Shown: one piece after another, positions 54,683 through 64,000 of the stretch
How positions within the stretch are numbered: position 1 is the stretch's first letter
Layout of the letters: every line of letters begins with the position of its first letter
From: Choristoneura fumiferana
Taxonomy: Eukaryota; Arthropoda; Insecta; Lepidoptera; Tortricidae
Direction: 5' to 3'
NCBI RefSeq assembly: GCF_025370935.1
Contig: NC_133494.1
Location: 12,507,832 to 12,571,831 of the forward strand
DNA length: 64,000 nt
Translations under genes and position numbers: made by a program
The notes under the pieces: generated by a model
Told to the model about the DNA's origin: nothing
Seen by the model: the letters and a program-made list of their open reading frames with translations, nothing else
Databases searched by the model: none

Positions 54683-54704
54683 TATAAAGAAAGAAAGAAA
54701 GAAA
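54683..54704. repeat. (GAAA)n microsatellite
   Basis: AAAGAAAGAAAGAAAGAAAT, near what looks like a reversed LINE-type tail (TTTATTCACTAATACAGAAG). Confidence 0.6.
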
Positions 54705-54779
54705 TTTATTCACTAATACAGAAGACATTACACACAAATAAACCAAAAAATATATGAAAACAAACTAAGAAATAGTACA

Positions 54780-55025
54780 CTAGAGTTTACCCGCGGCTTC
54801 GCACGCGTAAACTATTCGATCTGGTAGTTACAATTGAATTCCCCTGGGAATTCCCAAAATTTATATCATGGTCTTCATTGAGGTTGTGTTAAGAAAAACT
54901 GTCCAAAATTTCAAAACTCCTAACGCAGCGGTTGAAATTTCAAGATTTTATCCTTATCCCGTGGGAATATCGGTATAAAAAGTAGCTTGTGCTATTTCAG
55001 AAGTCCAGCATATATATGTGTCCTC
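54780..55025 (-). repeat. Repeat F relative (TTTACCCGCGGCTTCG)
   Basis: AGAGTTTACCCGCGGCTTCG then CACGCGTAAACTATTCGATC and CTTATCCCGTGGGAATATCG, the usual order of this lepidopteran repeat class. Confidence 0.5.
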
Positions 55026-55764
55026 GCGAAACGGTCGCTGACTCAGCATTATGCTACGAGAAGTTGTAGATTATATTAAAAGTTTCATGACAAAACTCAA
55101 TTGTATTATAATTTTGAAGAATCTTTTTCTAGCATTAGTATCCAAATAGATACGAAATACATTAGACACATGTACAAACAATTGACCAAACAACCCCTGT
55201 CCTGTCTCGCACATTCACACATATAACAAGCCAGCATTACAAAACACACGAAGATCACAAAGCGCATTACAAAAGCTTACAGCTCATTTACAAATCAAAC
55301 TGCAAAATCTCCGTCGGCGGACACTAAATGAGTGACAAACAAAAGGCCAGTACTTAACGAATAAGCCCCAAACTCGGATGGGCAAGAAAATGAGCGCAGG
55401 GGACTTAAAAGTTGGACTTGGACTTAATTTAAAGGTGCCCCTTTGAGCGTCGGCCAAACGGGGGCTAATTGCGAATGCCGTCGCGCTCGTATCGACTGTC
55501 GATGAAATGGTGTTTATCGATGTCGATAACTTAAGACTTAAAATATATAATTTCTAGCTTTTTCTCGCGACATCTTTCGCGAAGATTAAGAAAAACCAAC
55601 AGCTTGTAAAACTAGTTAACGTTCGAAATAGTCCATCTTAATCTAAATGCTAGCGACTATCTACTGCAATTTTGAATTTTCTGCAAATTGATTAATTAAA
55701 AATCATCATCATTTTAGCTAGAATTTAAAAATACAAGGATCCTTCTTGAAGGATGAGGAAGGTC

Positions 55765-56511
55765 CTTCTGCTCGGTATACCTTTACTTGTCCAAATTTCA
55801 TTTGCCCGAATTTCATGTGCTATAATATTCAACCGCCATAATGTTGTTTCTTATAAATTCATTTGCACTACTCATTGTTTACCATATTTATCAAATGACA
55901 GAATCTTTGTTTCCCATAATATTAATTTCAATAATTTCATTTTTCATAATCATTGTAAGCAAGCCATAAGTATCACATGGCAAAATGGCATTTGCCATCC
56001 ATGTAAATGATAAGTATCGACACTATATACTGTTAAATCCCATAATTCAAATTAGCCTTCGAATTAGGTAAATTTTACCCACACAGGTTAGGTTAGATTA
56101 GATTTGATTTCGGTTCGGAGCAGAAGCGACTCGGATAGGTTAGGTTCAGCGTAGCTTCCGCCTTAACCTTCGATGTTGGGTATTTTTTATAGCAGCTGGA
56201 TAATAAAGATAGTAGATAGATAAGTAATAGAAAAAAGCAATTTTAATCAATTCTAATCAAAAAAAACACTATTTAGTATGGAGTTTCAATATTCTATTAA
56301 ATAATATTATTGCACTTAATAATATGGAAAACAATTCGTATTGCATTCGTATCATTATGGCATCTAAATATCGGGAAAATAAGAATATATATCAAATAAT
56401 TTTTCTAGTAAACGAAACATTGGGGCAAGGAAAGTTTCGCGCATATGAACTTCGGGAAAATGAAATTACAGCATATAACTTTCGGACAAACAATAGATAA
56501 CCCTTCTGCTC
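55765..56511. mobile_element. Foldback-like element 3, with perfect 9-bp duplication
   Basis: The element is 55774-56502. The ends read GGTATACCTTTACTTGTCCA and, in reverse from the right, GGTTATCTATTGTTTGTCCG. CTTCTGCTC is duplicated at 55765-55773 and 56503-56511. Arms are built of ATTTCATTTGCCCGAA-like and ATAATATTNA-like degenerate units; the core (56085-56165) has GGTTAGGTTAGATTAG and GGATAGGTTAGGTTC. An 85-codon frame inside is spurious. Confidence 0.85.
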
Positions 56512-57479
56512 TACAAATTAATTATTGCCAAGGCAAGTACCTAGCAAGTAGGGAAGCCTACTGATAACAAAATTAAACCAAAACATAAAATAAATATTAA
56601 CTATAGTTAGCAATAAGCGTTATTTCCTCAAATTTTGATGACTATAATTAGTCATCGACACATTAATTTCGTACGTAAATGGCCATGAATAAATATTTGT
56701 ATGCTAGAAATTTCAATGGTACAAAATTAACTTTCCTTACCTACTTGCTTTTACCAACAGTCATACATAAATAATAACGTTATTATTTTACCTAATGAAT
56801 ATTTGAAAAGTATAGCGATGTAAATACTTGAACAAAAGTTAACAAAACTCGTAATATCGTTTCAATGATTTTACGAAAATTCTGATTCAAAGGTGACTGT
56901 TTATTTAAACGTTTTGAACGTATTGATTTTTAGATTCATAAAAATAAAATTGCTCGCTTTGAAAAGACAATCAAAATAAAAAAAAATGCGACCTCTGTTA
57001 CGCACTTCATCTGAGAAGAAGCAACCTATTGGGGACTATTGAACGAAATTAGCCTAAGATTTAGTAAAGCTGGTAATTTATGTATCTAAGCTTCGTTCAT
57101 AGAAATTCTAAATATGTGTATTTCATAAAGTAAACCAAAACAAATAGATAAAAAAAATAACCGATCTTTATGTAAACAAGCGAACGATATCAGATAGTCA
57201 TTAAACGAAAGATAAGTCGCAAAGCTAGGTCCATAATATTATTAAGTCTATTAACATTTTCAGTTTTTAAAACTTTGGGCGAAGTCATTTTTAAAAAATT
57301 TATGTTATTTCATGAATGAAAATATTTAAACTTACTATTTGGCCGCTGCCATGCCATCTTGCCACCATGCTATGAGTATGATAGGAAAAAACGACATAGA
57401 TATTTAAGGTTTAAGGTTGGAACTGGCTAGATTATTCTACACCAAATTGGAGAAAATTACGGCGGAATTGGACATTCTG

Positions 57480-57960
57480 CTTATTAGGATACTGGGTCTG
57501 AATATTGCGATTATTTGGTGGATTGCGATGGATGCATAGCAATTGCTGACCCATCCAAGTAGACATAAATTTATGTGTCGCGGCTCATATCCTTCCAGAT
57601 GATAGGCCTTGGATGCATTATATGTATAAATAATAAAAATTAAACCGAAATGTATGCGTTACGAATGACATGGTTCTGAATACACTGCAGACGAACGTGG
57701 ACCACCACTTGATGTAATCCATTAGATAAAAACGATGCGATGCGATATACCATGGATCGATGCCATGGATGCAGATGGATCGCCGCTGCCACCACATTGT
57801 TTGGCATCAAATGGATCAAATCGAACCCAAACACGATGCATCTGCATCGTTTTATGCGAGCGCCTGCGCGTTCATGCGATGCCATATGCATGCATCGGCC
57901 GCGAAGATCGGATAATGCTTGGATAATATGGATGCATGGATGGATCAAGTATTAGTCCCA
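57480..57960. repeat. ATGGATGC/GCATCGAT-rich segment
   Basis: GATGCGATGCGATATACCAT, ATCGATGCCATGGATGCAGA, ACGATGCATCTGCATCGTTT, GCCATATGCATGCATCGGCC and ATGGATGCATGGATGGATC are overlapping self-complementary motifs. It is probably a fold-back or degenerate satellite-like element. The ends are not fixed, and the 102-codon minus frame is an artefact. Confidence 0.45.
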
Positions 57961-58240
57961 AATTGTTTGAAAGTAAAGTAAAATCCTTAGTCAAGATTCC
58001 TCGCAGAACATAGTCTTATGGCGCTAAAATTTTGAAAATTGGATCCATCGGTTGAAAAATTTGATTAATCGGTAAAAAAATTGGAACCGTTTATGATATG
58101 CCTAGGAAAATGATCTGCCTAAACACACACTAGGTTAATCTTTTAAACGATATGAGTCCCTTAGCCAATTCATAAAATGGCGCCATTCCACGATATGCCT
58201 AGGAATTTCGTGATCTGGCGGATTTTACGATCGAGCTTAG
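57961..58240. repeat. Short iterated GATATGCCTAGGAA motif region
   Basis: GATATGCCTAGGAAAATGAT (58095) and GATATGCCTAGGAATTTCGT (58192) plus the inverted ATGGCGC motifs (58019 and 58178) suggest a decayed inverted-repeat element. Confidence 0.3.
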
Positions 58241-58697
58241 ACATCGATATTTTGTATTGTGTAAACTTGTTAACTAATTATTAAGTTTTTGTCCAAGACC
58301 CGAGTATAATTGGTACGCGGTGGTCCCAAAGAGGCCGATGGCCAATTTGGGTAAAAAAAAAGCTATTGTGTTGTGTCCGTGTTTAATAAGATGATTGACA
58401 CGCGGTCGTGTTTGCCGAAGCAATGCGGATATGCCTAATTCCCTTGTAATTTGGGAAGCGAGCATAAGGGGCGAGTTATAGGGTATTTTAAGTTATTCCC
58501 TTCTATTTTAAGGAGTTGAGTAGTTTTTACAAGCTTTAATTTAACTATAACCTAGAAAAGTTTTTTTATGGAGTAGGAGAAACGAGCAAAAAATTTAATT
58601 AAAATGTAAAACCTTGTCAAAAATATTGTTTTCCCCTGTTAATGTTGTAACTTATAGTCTCAGTAACAATTTTAAAGTGTCTACCATTCTTCCGCAG

Positions 58698-58874
58698 GTA
58701 CAAATGTATCACCGCACCAAATACGAAACATGGGTTTCCAGAGACAGTTCCTAGACACCGAAGCCCTCGGGCTCCGACAGATGGAGTATAAGAACTCATC
58801 GGCGCGGAGTCTGCGGTCGTCACTGTCGATTGAGGAAAGAGAGTACAAAACCAATGCCAACTTGCCTGTCGGAG
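58698..58874 (+). CDS. Runx: Runt-domain transcription factor, exon 4 (post-Runt region)
   Basis: Residues 156-214 in frame with exon 3: STNVSPHQIRNMGFQRQFLD, then TEALGLRQMEYKNSSARSLR, then SSLSIEEREYKTNANLPVG. Acceptor TTCTTCCGCAG|GT; donor GGAG|GTATGTATT at 58874, again after codon base 1. The region is polar, with a Ser/Arg patch followed by an acidic-basic stretch, as expected for the flexible part between the Runt domain and the transactivation region. I recognise no named motif. The C-terminus with WRPY (Groucho/TLE binding) must be further on. Confidence 0.88.
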
Positions 58875-59498
58875 GTATGTATTGCAGACCAAAAACCCTT
58901 GACTACGTTGATTTTTTATGTGTTTCCTCACCAAAGATAAAGACAGGGGCATAAAGATAGGGAAATGATATTACAAGAGCCGTGGTAGCTATAGCTAGTG
59001 TACCTATATCCTCTTAAGCAGTATATAGGTCATGGTTTTGAGCCTGGGCTAGCCCCTTTGTTTTTTTGGGATTTACATGCAAAATTACATTTAAAATTTA
59101 AAGCCGTAGGTATTATGCCTTTCATAACGGGAGTAATAAAAAGGAGCTTTAGCGTGTGTCCTATCAAATACATTATTTGCCACAAAGTTTAAAGGAGTCT
59201 ATTTCGATACGCTTCTTTGACTACGACCAAAACGTCGAAGTAAAACATAGTTTTCTGCGCAACAAAATCCTTGTTTCGCAAATTAAATTTAATCACTCAG
59301 TTTTTACTTTAGAAGAATAGTAATGATTTTAATTAAAGCTACAACTGGTAGGTGGATAACTAATTTTCTTGACGTACCTAATTATGTCGTAAGAAACAGT
59401 AGTGTCCTGGCACTGGTTGCGCCTGCGCCTGTGTACACAGTGTCAGATTAAAAATAGTACGATTGAAATAGATTTTTATAAATTCCTTTTTTTCTGTG
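58875..59498 (+). other. Runx: Start of Runx intron 4; nothing recognised
   Basis: No further exon with Runt-family features is seen. A T-rich piece at 59040-59100 resembles part of the SINE body (GGTTTTGAGCCTGGGCTAGC). Confidence 0.45.
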
Positions 59499-59790
59499 GT
59501 TTGACCTATGGCCTCTCAAGCAGAGGATCGTGGGTTCAAACCCCGGCTCGCACCTCTGAGTTTTTCGAAATTCATGTGCGGAATTACATTTGAAATTTAC
59601 CATGAGCTTTGCGGTGAAGGAAAACATCGTGAGGAAACCTGCACAAACCTGCGAAGCAATTCAACGGTGTGTGTGAAGTTCCCAATCCGCACTGGGCCCG
59701 CGTGGGAACTACTGCCCAAGCCCTCTCATTCTGAGAGGAGGCCTGTGCCCAGCAGTGGGACGTATATAGGCTGGGATGATGATGATGACT
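59499..59790 (+). mobile_element. tRNA-headed SINE, copy 2
   Basis: GTGGTTTGACCTATGGCCTC and GGGTTCAAACCCCGGCTCGC, then the same body and 3' end as 15133-15440, ending GCTGGGATGATGATGATGA. Confidence 0.8.
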
Positions 59791-59822
59791 TTTTTTTCTG
59801 AAAATTGTACTTATAGTATAGA

Positions 59823-60042
59823 TGCTGCGTTTCTACCAGAAATGTACGAGGATGCGTCGCGAGGAATGTCCATGGTGTGCCATGGACCAAATGAAACGCT
59901 TCATTTACCTATCCTCGTACCGCTGAGCTGTTTCCACCAGAGCTGTGCTGAGCAAAGATAGGTGAATAAAGTGTTTCTATTGGTTCATGACAAACACGTT
60001 CCTCACAACGCATCCACGCACATCTCTGATGGAAACGCAGCC
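59823..60042. mobile_element. MITE family A, copy 3 (best preserved)
   Basis: TGCTGCGTTTCTACCAGAAA at the left and TCTCTGATGGAAACGCAGCC at the right form the terminal inverted repeats. The inner inverted motif is TGAAACGCTTCATTTACCTA. Confidence 0.75.
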
Positions 60043-60705
60043 TTTGTAGTCCTTCGGATTTACCAAAATGCTACAATATTCCTAATTCACATCAAATCCA
60101 GACGCGAGATGTCTTGCTTGACTAACCTGCAGCAGCCGTAATCCAGAGCAGACTTGTTTATAGACTTATATGTATAAATAGCGAAAATTTGAATCAATAG
60201 GTTAAGTATAACCACTAAGATGGTCCTATGTCCTGAGACGAAACTAATTGTGTTCTGTGTTCTGTGGCTGCGTTAAATGTATTAATGCTGCGCTCATTAC
60301 TGCGCACAATCACGGCCTCTAACTGACTGCCGGCTTATTTGCCGCCGGACGAGCAAGGGACGAGCAATTTTACAGACAGATCGACTTTTATTACAAAATG
60401 TATGCGTACCTCATCTGTAAATGATGCATTTTACGTAGCTCGTTTACCGTTTGGTTTTAGATGTGTTCAATCTTCGCTGAACTGTGATCTGATTATACAA
60501 AAGTTGCATTAAATCGTCAATTGATCTAAATATTCGATTTCAACCACTCAGCTTCACAGGTAAATTAATTAAAATTAAAGTTCCTTTAAAACAATAAACA
60601 TTTAAATGTTTCTATATGCAATTGAATGACTTTGAACCTCGGCTAAAACAATAAAAAATCTTTTTCATCACCTGTTTTGACAACGTCCCTTCTACACCAT
60701 CGCAG

Positions 60706-60803
60706 GCGTCGGTACGAGGCGTTTACAAGGCAATCCCAGCGACTTTCATCACCACGACGGCAATCTGCGCCTAATGACGCGCGGCCATTACGCACATTAT
60801 TAG
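60706..60803 (+). CDS. Candidate terminal exon of an alternative Runx transcript (weak)
   Basis: A GC-rich patch follows an acceptor-like CCCTTCTACACCATCGCAG. Joined after the single leftover G of exon 4 it stays open for 32 codons (GNPSDFHHHDGNLRLMTRGH...) to TAG at 60801-60803. It lacks the family's WRPY ending and other frames here are also open, so this may be chance or a conserved regulatory patch. Confidence 0.15.
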
Positions 60804-61524
60804 GCCGTCTGCGCCCGCGCCGGTCGATAGTACACAGATTAAGAACAGCTTTTATACTTGCTCTTGTATACAATCTAAGAAACTAAATCGCGTGCCATCG
60901 TTGAAGTTTTCACGATGTGTTTTTGGCAGATGTGTGGAACAGGGAGACATTCATATTTGAACAAAAAATCGCGTTGAATACACAAAATTCCACATTTCTT
61001 CAATCAAAAAATCTGTTTATGGTTTAAAGCCGATTGCATGATAAAATAATAATAAAGAAATATGTAATGGTCAAAGTTATTCTTCCATTAAAAAATTAAA
61101 TGGTTTTTCAAGTTAAGTTTTTGCCTTTTTGTTTACATTGCGATTTTTTCACTTTCGTTATTTTAGTCCCATAAAATGAATGAAATATTTTGAAGATATG
61201 TTAGATATTTATTGGCGAAAGGTTTTCGTACTGTTTTTTTGTGAACTGTGTCATCCCGCCGCTTGCGCCCATGATCACGTCAAATCTAAATATTCGTGTA
61301 AATTACTTGTAATCTAATTACGTTTTTATTACTCGGCTACATTAAATTTGTTGCAGTGAGATAAAAACGTTGAGATTAATTTAAAATTAGTACTTTTGTA
61401 TTAGAGCGACTACTTTTAAGGATTATTGTAATTATGTATAATTATGTTGCAATATTTTGCCGTTATTTTGTTGAAATCTGGGGCAGCAAATAAAAACAAG
61501 TCAAATTCAAAGTTTCTTAATAAG
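60804..61524. other. Non-coding, nothing recognised
   Basis: No feature could be supported. Confidence 0.4.
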
Positions 61525-61677
61525 TACAGTCAACTACAAAGAAATTGACAGCCAAAGTTACATAATGTAAATATATACAACTTTATTTACTTAAAATCAT
61601 GGTCATGTAAGTATACAAAATTTTGTTACTTTGGCCTTATCGATGTCTTTGTACTTTGTACGATGTCGATGACTGTA
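61525..61677. mobile_element. TA-flanked palindromic MITE, family D copy 4 (diverged)
   Basis: TACAGTCAACTACAAAGAAA start and GATGACTGTA end; inner GCCAAAGTTACATAA faces TGTTACTTTGGCC. A local CGATGTC duplication lies in the right arm. Confidence 0.65.
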
Positions 61678-62034
61678 CAATAGGTACGTAGGTTGTAGAA
61701 ATGCTTTACAATCAATTAATCATTTATTCACAACGATACATTCACTTGTTTTTACAAAATACAAAATTTGTAACTTTCCTTTTCTCAATTCACCTCTAAG
61801 AATGTTCAACTTGTCTCAGTTTTTGTTCAATAACTTTTTCTGTAAAGGTGAACAAAAGAAGCCAACCCGCGCCTGCGCCGTAATGGCCTGCTTCCTGCCT
61901 ATAAAATAAATCATATCAATTTCACTGCCCCATCGACTGCCGTGTTAAACTTCATTTTCTTTAAGTTTTGATTCGGACTTTCTAAAGCAAAAAGCAAAGC
62001 AGTCTAATTTGAAAAGTAATTGGAGGTAAAAAAT
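61678..62034. other. Non-coding, nothing recognised
   Basis: A-rich and T-rich sequence, no feature supported. Confidence 0.4.
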
Positions 62035-62370
62035 AAATTTTTGGTAAACGTTACATTTTTTATACAAGCTTTTTTTGCTGACTGAACTTTTTGTCGACTT
62101 TACTTGCATTGTCACCCAAACTACATTTGCATAACAAATTTCAAGTCGATGCCATTAACCGTTGAAGAGTTCCGTCCTGCGGAGACGATCCTGGCTGGAC
62201 TACCACGATGTCACTACAAGATTATTGTATTGTCACGCAATTTACATACGAATACCAAATTTTAAGTCAATACAACTACTGGAAGTTGGTCAAATTTAAC
62301 TTGCAAGATTTGATTACAGACAGACAGACCGACAGACAACTGGACAGGTGAAACTAAATAAAAGCTTGTA
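62035..62370 (-). repeat. Dispersed repeat E, reverse
   Basis: TTTTTGCTGACTGAACTTTT, AAATTTCAAGTCGATGCCAT-TAACCGTTGAAGAGTTCC, GACGATCCTGGCTGGACTAC and GACAGGTGAAACTAAATAAA-AGCTTGTA match the reverse of 17208-17625, here without its internal palindrome. Confidence 0.75.
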
Positions 62371-62484
62371 AAATTATGGATTCATACTTCAATACTTTGG
62401 ACAGCATTTATTTCCAACTGCACTTGTTGCATTACGGGAATATGTTTCTACACCAAACCAGGCAAAATATCGCTAAATAACCTA

Positions 62485-62648
62485 ATAATTTCAAAAAATA
62501 TCTCAAAAACAGCTAATCGGTTTTTATCAAACATATTTAGCTAAAAACGACCGCATAGAAAACTCGCTTTCTCTTAAAAAAATCGCATCGGCAGATATAT
62601 TTGGCGTCAAACTTATTACAACCACTCTTTTTATGTCGCGGGTTAAAA
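62485..62648 (+). repeat. Interspersed repeat C, diverged and shortened
   Basis: ATATCTCAAAAACAGCTAAT, CGCATAGAAAACTCGCTTTC and ACTCTTTTTATGTCGCGGGT-TAAAA follow the repeat order with deletions. Confidence 0.6.
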
Positions 62649-63239
62649 ATACTAAGCTAAATATTAAACTAAGTTCATAATATCACGAACTGTTACATAT
62701 CTACTGAATGGTTATTCCATTAAGCTCTAAATTTCCACAGTGGCTCTTCGCAAACAAAGCTGTATAGGGTTGTTACCAATTGACCGAACGCACAATCGGA
62801 AGTCAATTACGCACTGATGGAACACCTTGCGGGAGTGTAGTCCCAACCTTAGTTTACTTCATAAAGCTACTATACTTAGGTAAAGTCGACCAAGTGAATG
62901 GTGTAGGTACCATTTTTATGACAGTTTCTGCATCAGAAAAAATCAATAACGCTGACTGTTACATTAAGTGAACTATTCTTTGAAGTTTTAAACTACAAAT
63001 TATGTTTTATCTTGTAGTTAAGGAATTTCTTAGTCTACTGTTTATTATACATGGCTTTACAATACAATACAATATAATACAATCTCTTTATTGCACAGCA
63101 ACACAATATAATAGTAAGCAGTACAGAAAAGACAGGTATATACACACACAGAGATTTTCTGAGTTAAGCAATACAATCGAAATCAATCAATAAAATAAAC
63201 CAGCTCTATCCAATACAGCTTAATAAAATTTCGCATTAG
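62649..63239. other. Non-coding; reversed LINE-type tail near 63058-63130
   Basis: AATACAATACAATATAATAC-AATCTCTTTATTGCACAGCA reads in reverse as a LINE 3' UTR with the signal GCAATAAAGAG and an ATTGT-type simple tail. The rest is unassigned. Confidence 0.45.
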
Positions 63240-63470
63240 AAATAGATCAATGGCAACAATGGCGCTAGCCTTAAAAATGCCTCAATTGATGACATACTAC
63301 CTGCAATTTCGTGGGAAATACCTATGCAATTTTCCGGAAAAAAGAACTATCCCTATGTTATTCCTAAGGTCATTTGTCTATACCAACCAAATATAATCTA
63401 AATCGTTAAGCGATTTAAGCGTGAAAAGATAGGCCGACAGACCTTCGCATTAATATTAGTATAGATGAAT
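63240..63470 (-). repeat. Repeat F relative, reverse
   Basis: GCAATTTTCCGGAAAAAAGA, TTAAGCGATTTAAGCGTGAA and ATTAATATTAGTATAGA at the end correspond to the reversed TAATATTA start of repeat F. Confidence 0.5.
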
Positions 63471-64000
63471 TAGCAATCACATTATTTTCTGGGAAAAATA
63501 TTAATTGCATTAAACTGTACTATATTTTGTTCATGTTACATATGTACACTAAACACTGATTACGTAAGATTACAAAACAATTGTTGCTTTATCTACCGTC
63601 ATTATTTTGTCAAAAACAAAGTAAAAAAAACACGAGTAGTCTATGATAACGTCGGTCCTTCGGCGCGGGATTACCACTGTAATTATTTCCCTATTCTTAT
63701 CTAATTAAAAACAAAATTCTTCGTTATATTATTATCCATTATCGGTTTTAGATAGTCCCCTGCGGCACTGTATATATACAGCGTGTATTTTTGATACTAC
63801 CTCAAGCTTTAAGGGTAGTTAGTGAAGGGCCTAATAATCACGTTAAATCATAAATCATTTATTTGTTTACCAGAATGTAGTCTTATTATGTGTCGTTTTA
63901 TTATGTTTTAGTAAGAAAATTAGACTTATTATTTTCCTTACAAAATTAATTAGCACGCAATCTATCACTACGTGATACTACTTTGTTTTTATTCAAACCG
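63471..64000. other. AT-rich non-coding, nothing recognised
   Basis: No feature could be supported up to the window end; presumably still Runx intron 4. Confidence 0.4.

Larger units (their letters stand above)
51557..58697 (+). other. Runx: Runx intron 3 (7.1 kb)
   Basis: Donor GTGAGAAATT, acceptor CTACCATTCTTCCGCAG. Stretches 51962-53390, 55030-55760, 56512-57480 and 58240-58690 hold nothing I recognise. Confidence 0.8.

Noticed and set aside
55753..56010. 85-codon frame
   Set aside because: It lies in the left arm of Foldback-like element 3; its low-complexity Ile/His/Asn-rich peptide reflects the iterated motif.
60643..60886. Arg-rich frames on both strands as independent genes
   Set aside because: CG-rich sequence gives Arg-rich frames in several phases; no support except the weak exon candidate noted separately.

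Overview
The window is non-coding-rich, AT-rich insect DNA, almost certainly from a moth or butterfly. The evidence is the repeat content: tRNA-headed SINEs, LINE 3' tails of a kind very common in Lepidoptera, the interspersed repeat ending in a GTCGGGGGTTAA-type sequence, and dense palindromic MITEs. I infer the order from these families and did not do any database comparison. A 945-base assembly gap lies at 2154-3098.

One cellular gene is visible, on the + strand from about 28.2 kb to beyond 58.9 kb: a Runt-domain (RUNX family) transcription factor. Four coding exons splice in frame with canonical GT/AG sites: 28727-28838, 38382-38621, 51443-51556 and 58698-58874. Each junction falls after the first base of a codon. 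Together they encode 214 residues: a 37-residue N-terminus starting MHLP, the complete Runt DNA-binding domain, and about 60 residues after it. The introns are 9.5, 12.8 and 7.1 kb. The usual C-terminal WRPY motif is not found, so the gene should continue past the window, unless a weak candidate terminal exon at 60706-60803 is real. Which insect paralogue this is (run, lz, RunxA or RunxB) cannot be settled here. A GC-rich stretch at about 27.2-28.2 kb followed by a TATA-like sequence is the likely promoter.

The region upstream (1-27 kb) holds no recognisable host gene. It is a patchwork of repeats: three copies of a ~360-bp unit (one cut by the gap), several copies of a Lepidoptera-type interspersed repeat, SINEs, LINE tails, and MITEs with clear target-site duplications (TSDs). 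At 22.5-26.7 kb there is a nested stack: a long inverted-repeat pair encloses a jockey/CR1-like LINE, whose 3' region is split by a hAT element with a perfect 8-bp duplication, which itself carries a broken RTE-type reverse transcriptase.

The introns are likewise filled with transposons. The most interesting set is three elements (33.5, 43.3 and 55.8 kb) with GGT...ACC ends, 9-bp target duplications (two perfect, one doubtful), long inverted arms made of degenerate short iterated motifs, and a GGTTAGG-containing core. They look like a Foldback-type family. All three lie in introns of the Runx gene, one per intron. Other hAT-type MITEs with 8-bp duplications (14.2, 20.2, 39.9, 48.6 and 53.4 kb) include three cases of insertion inside an older repeat.
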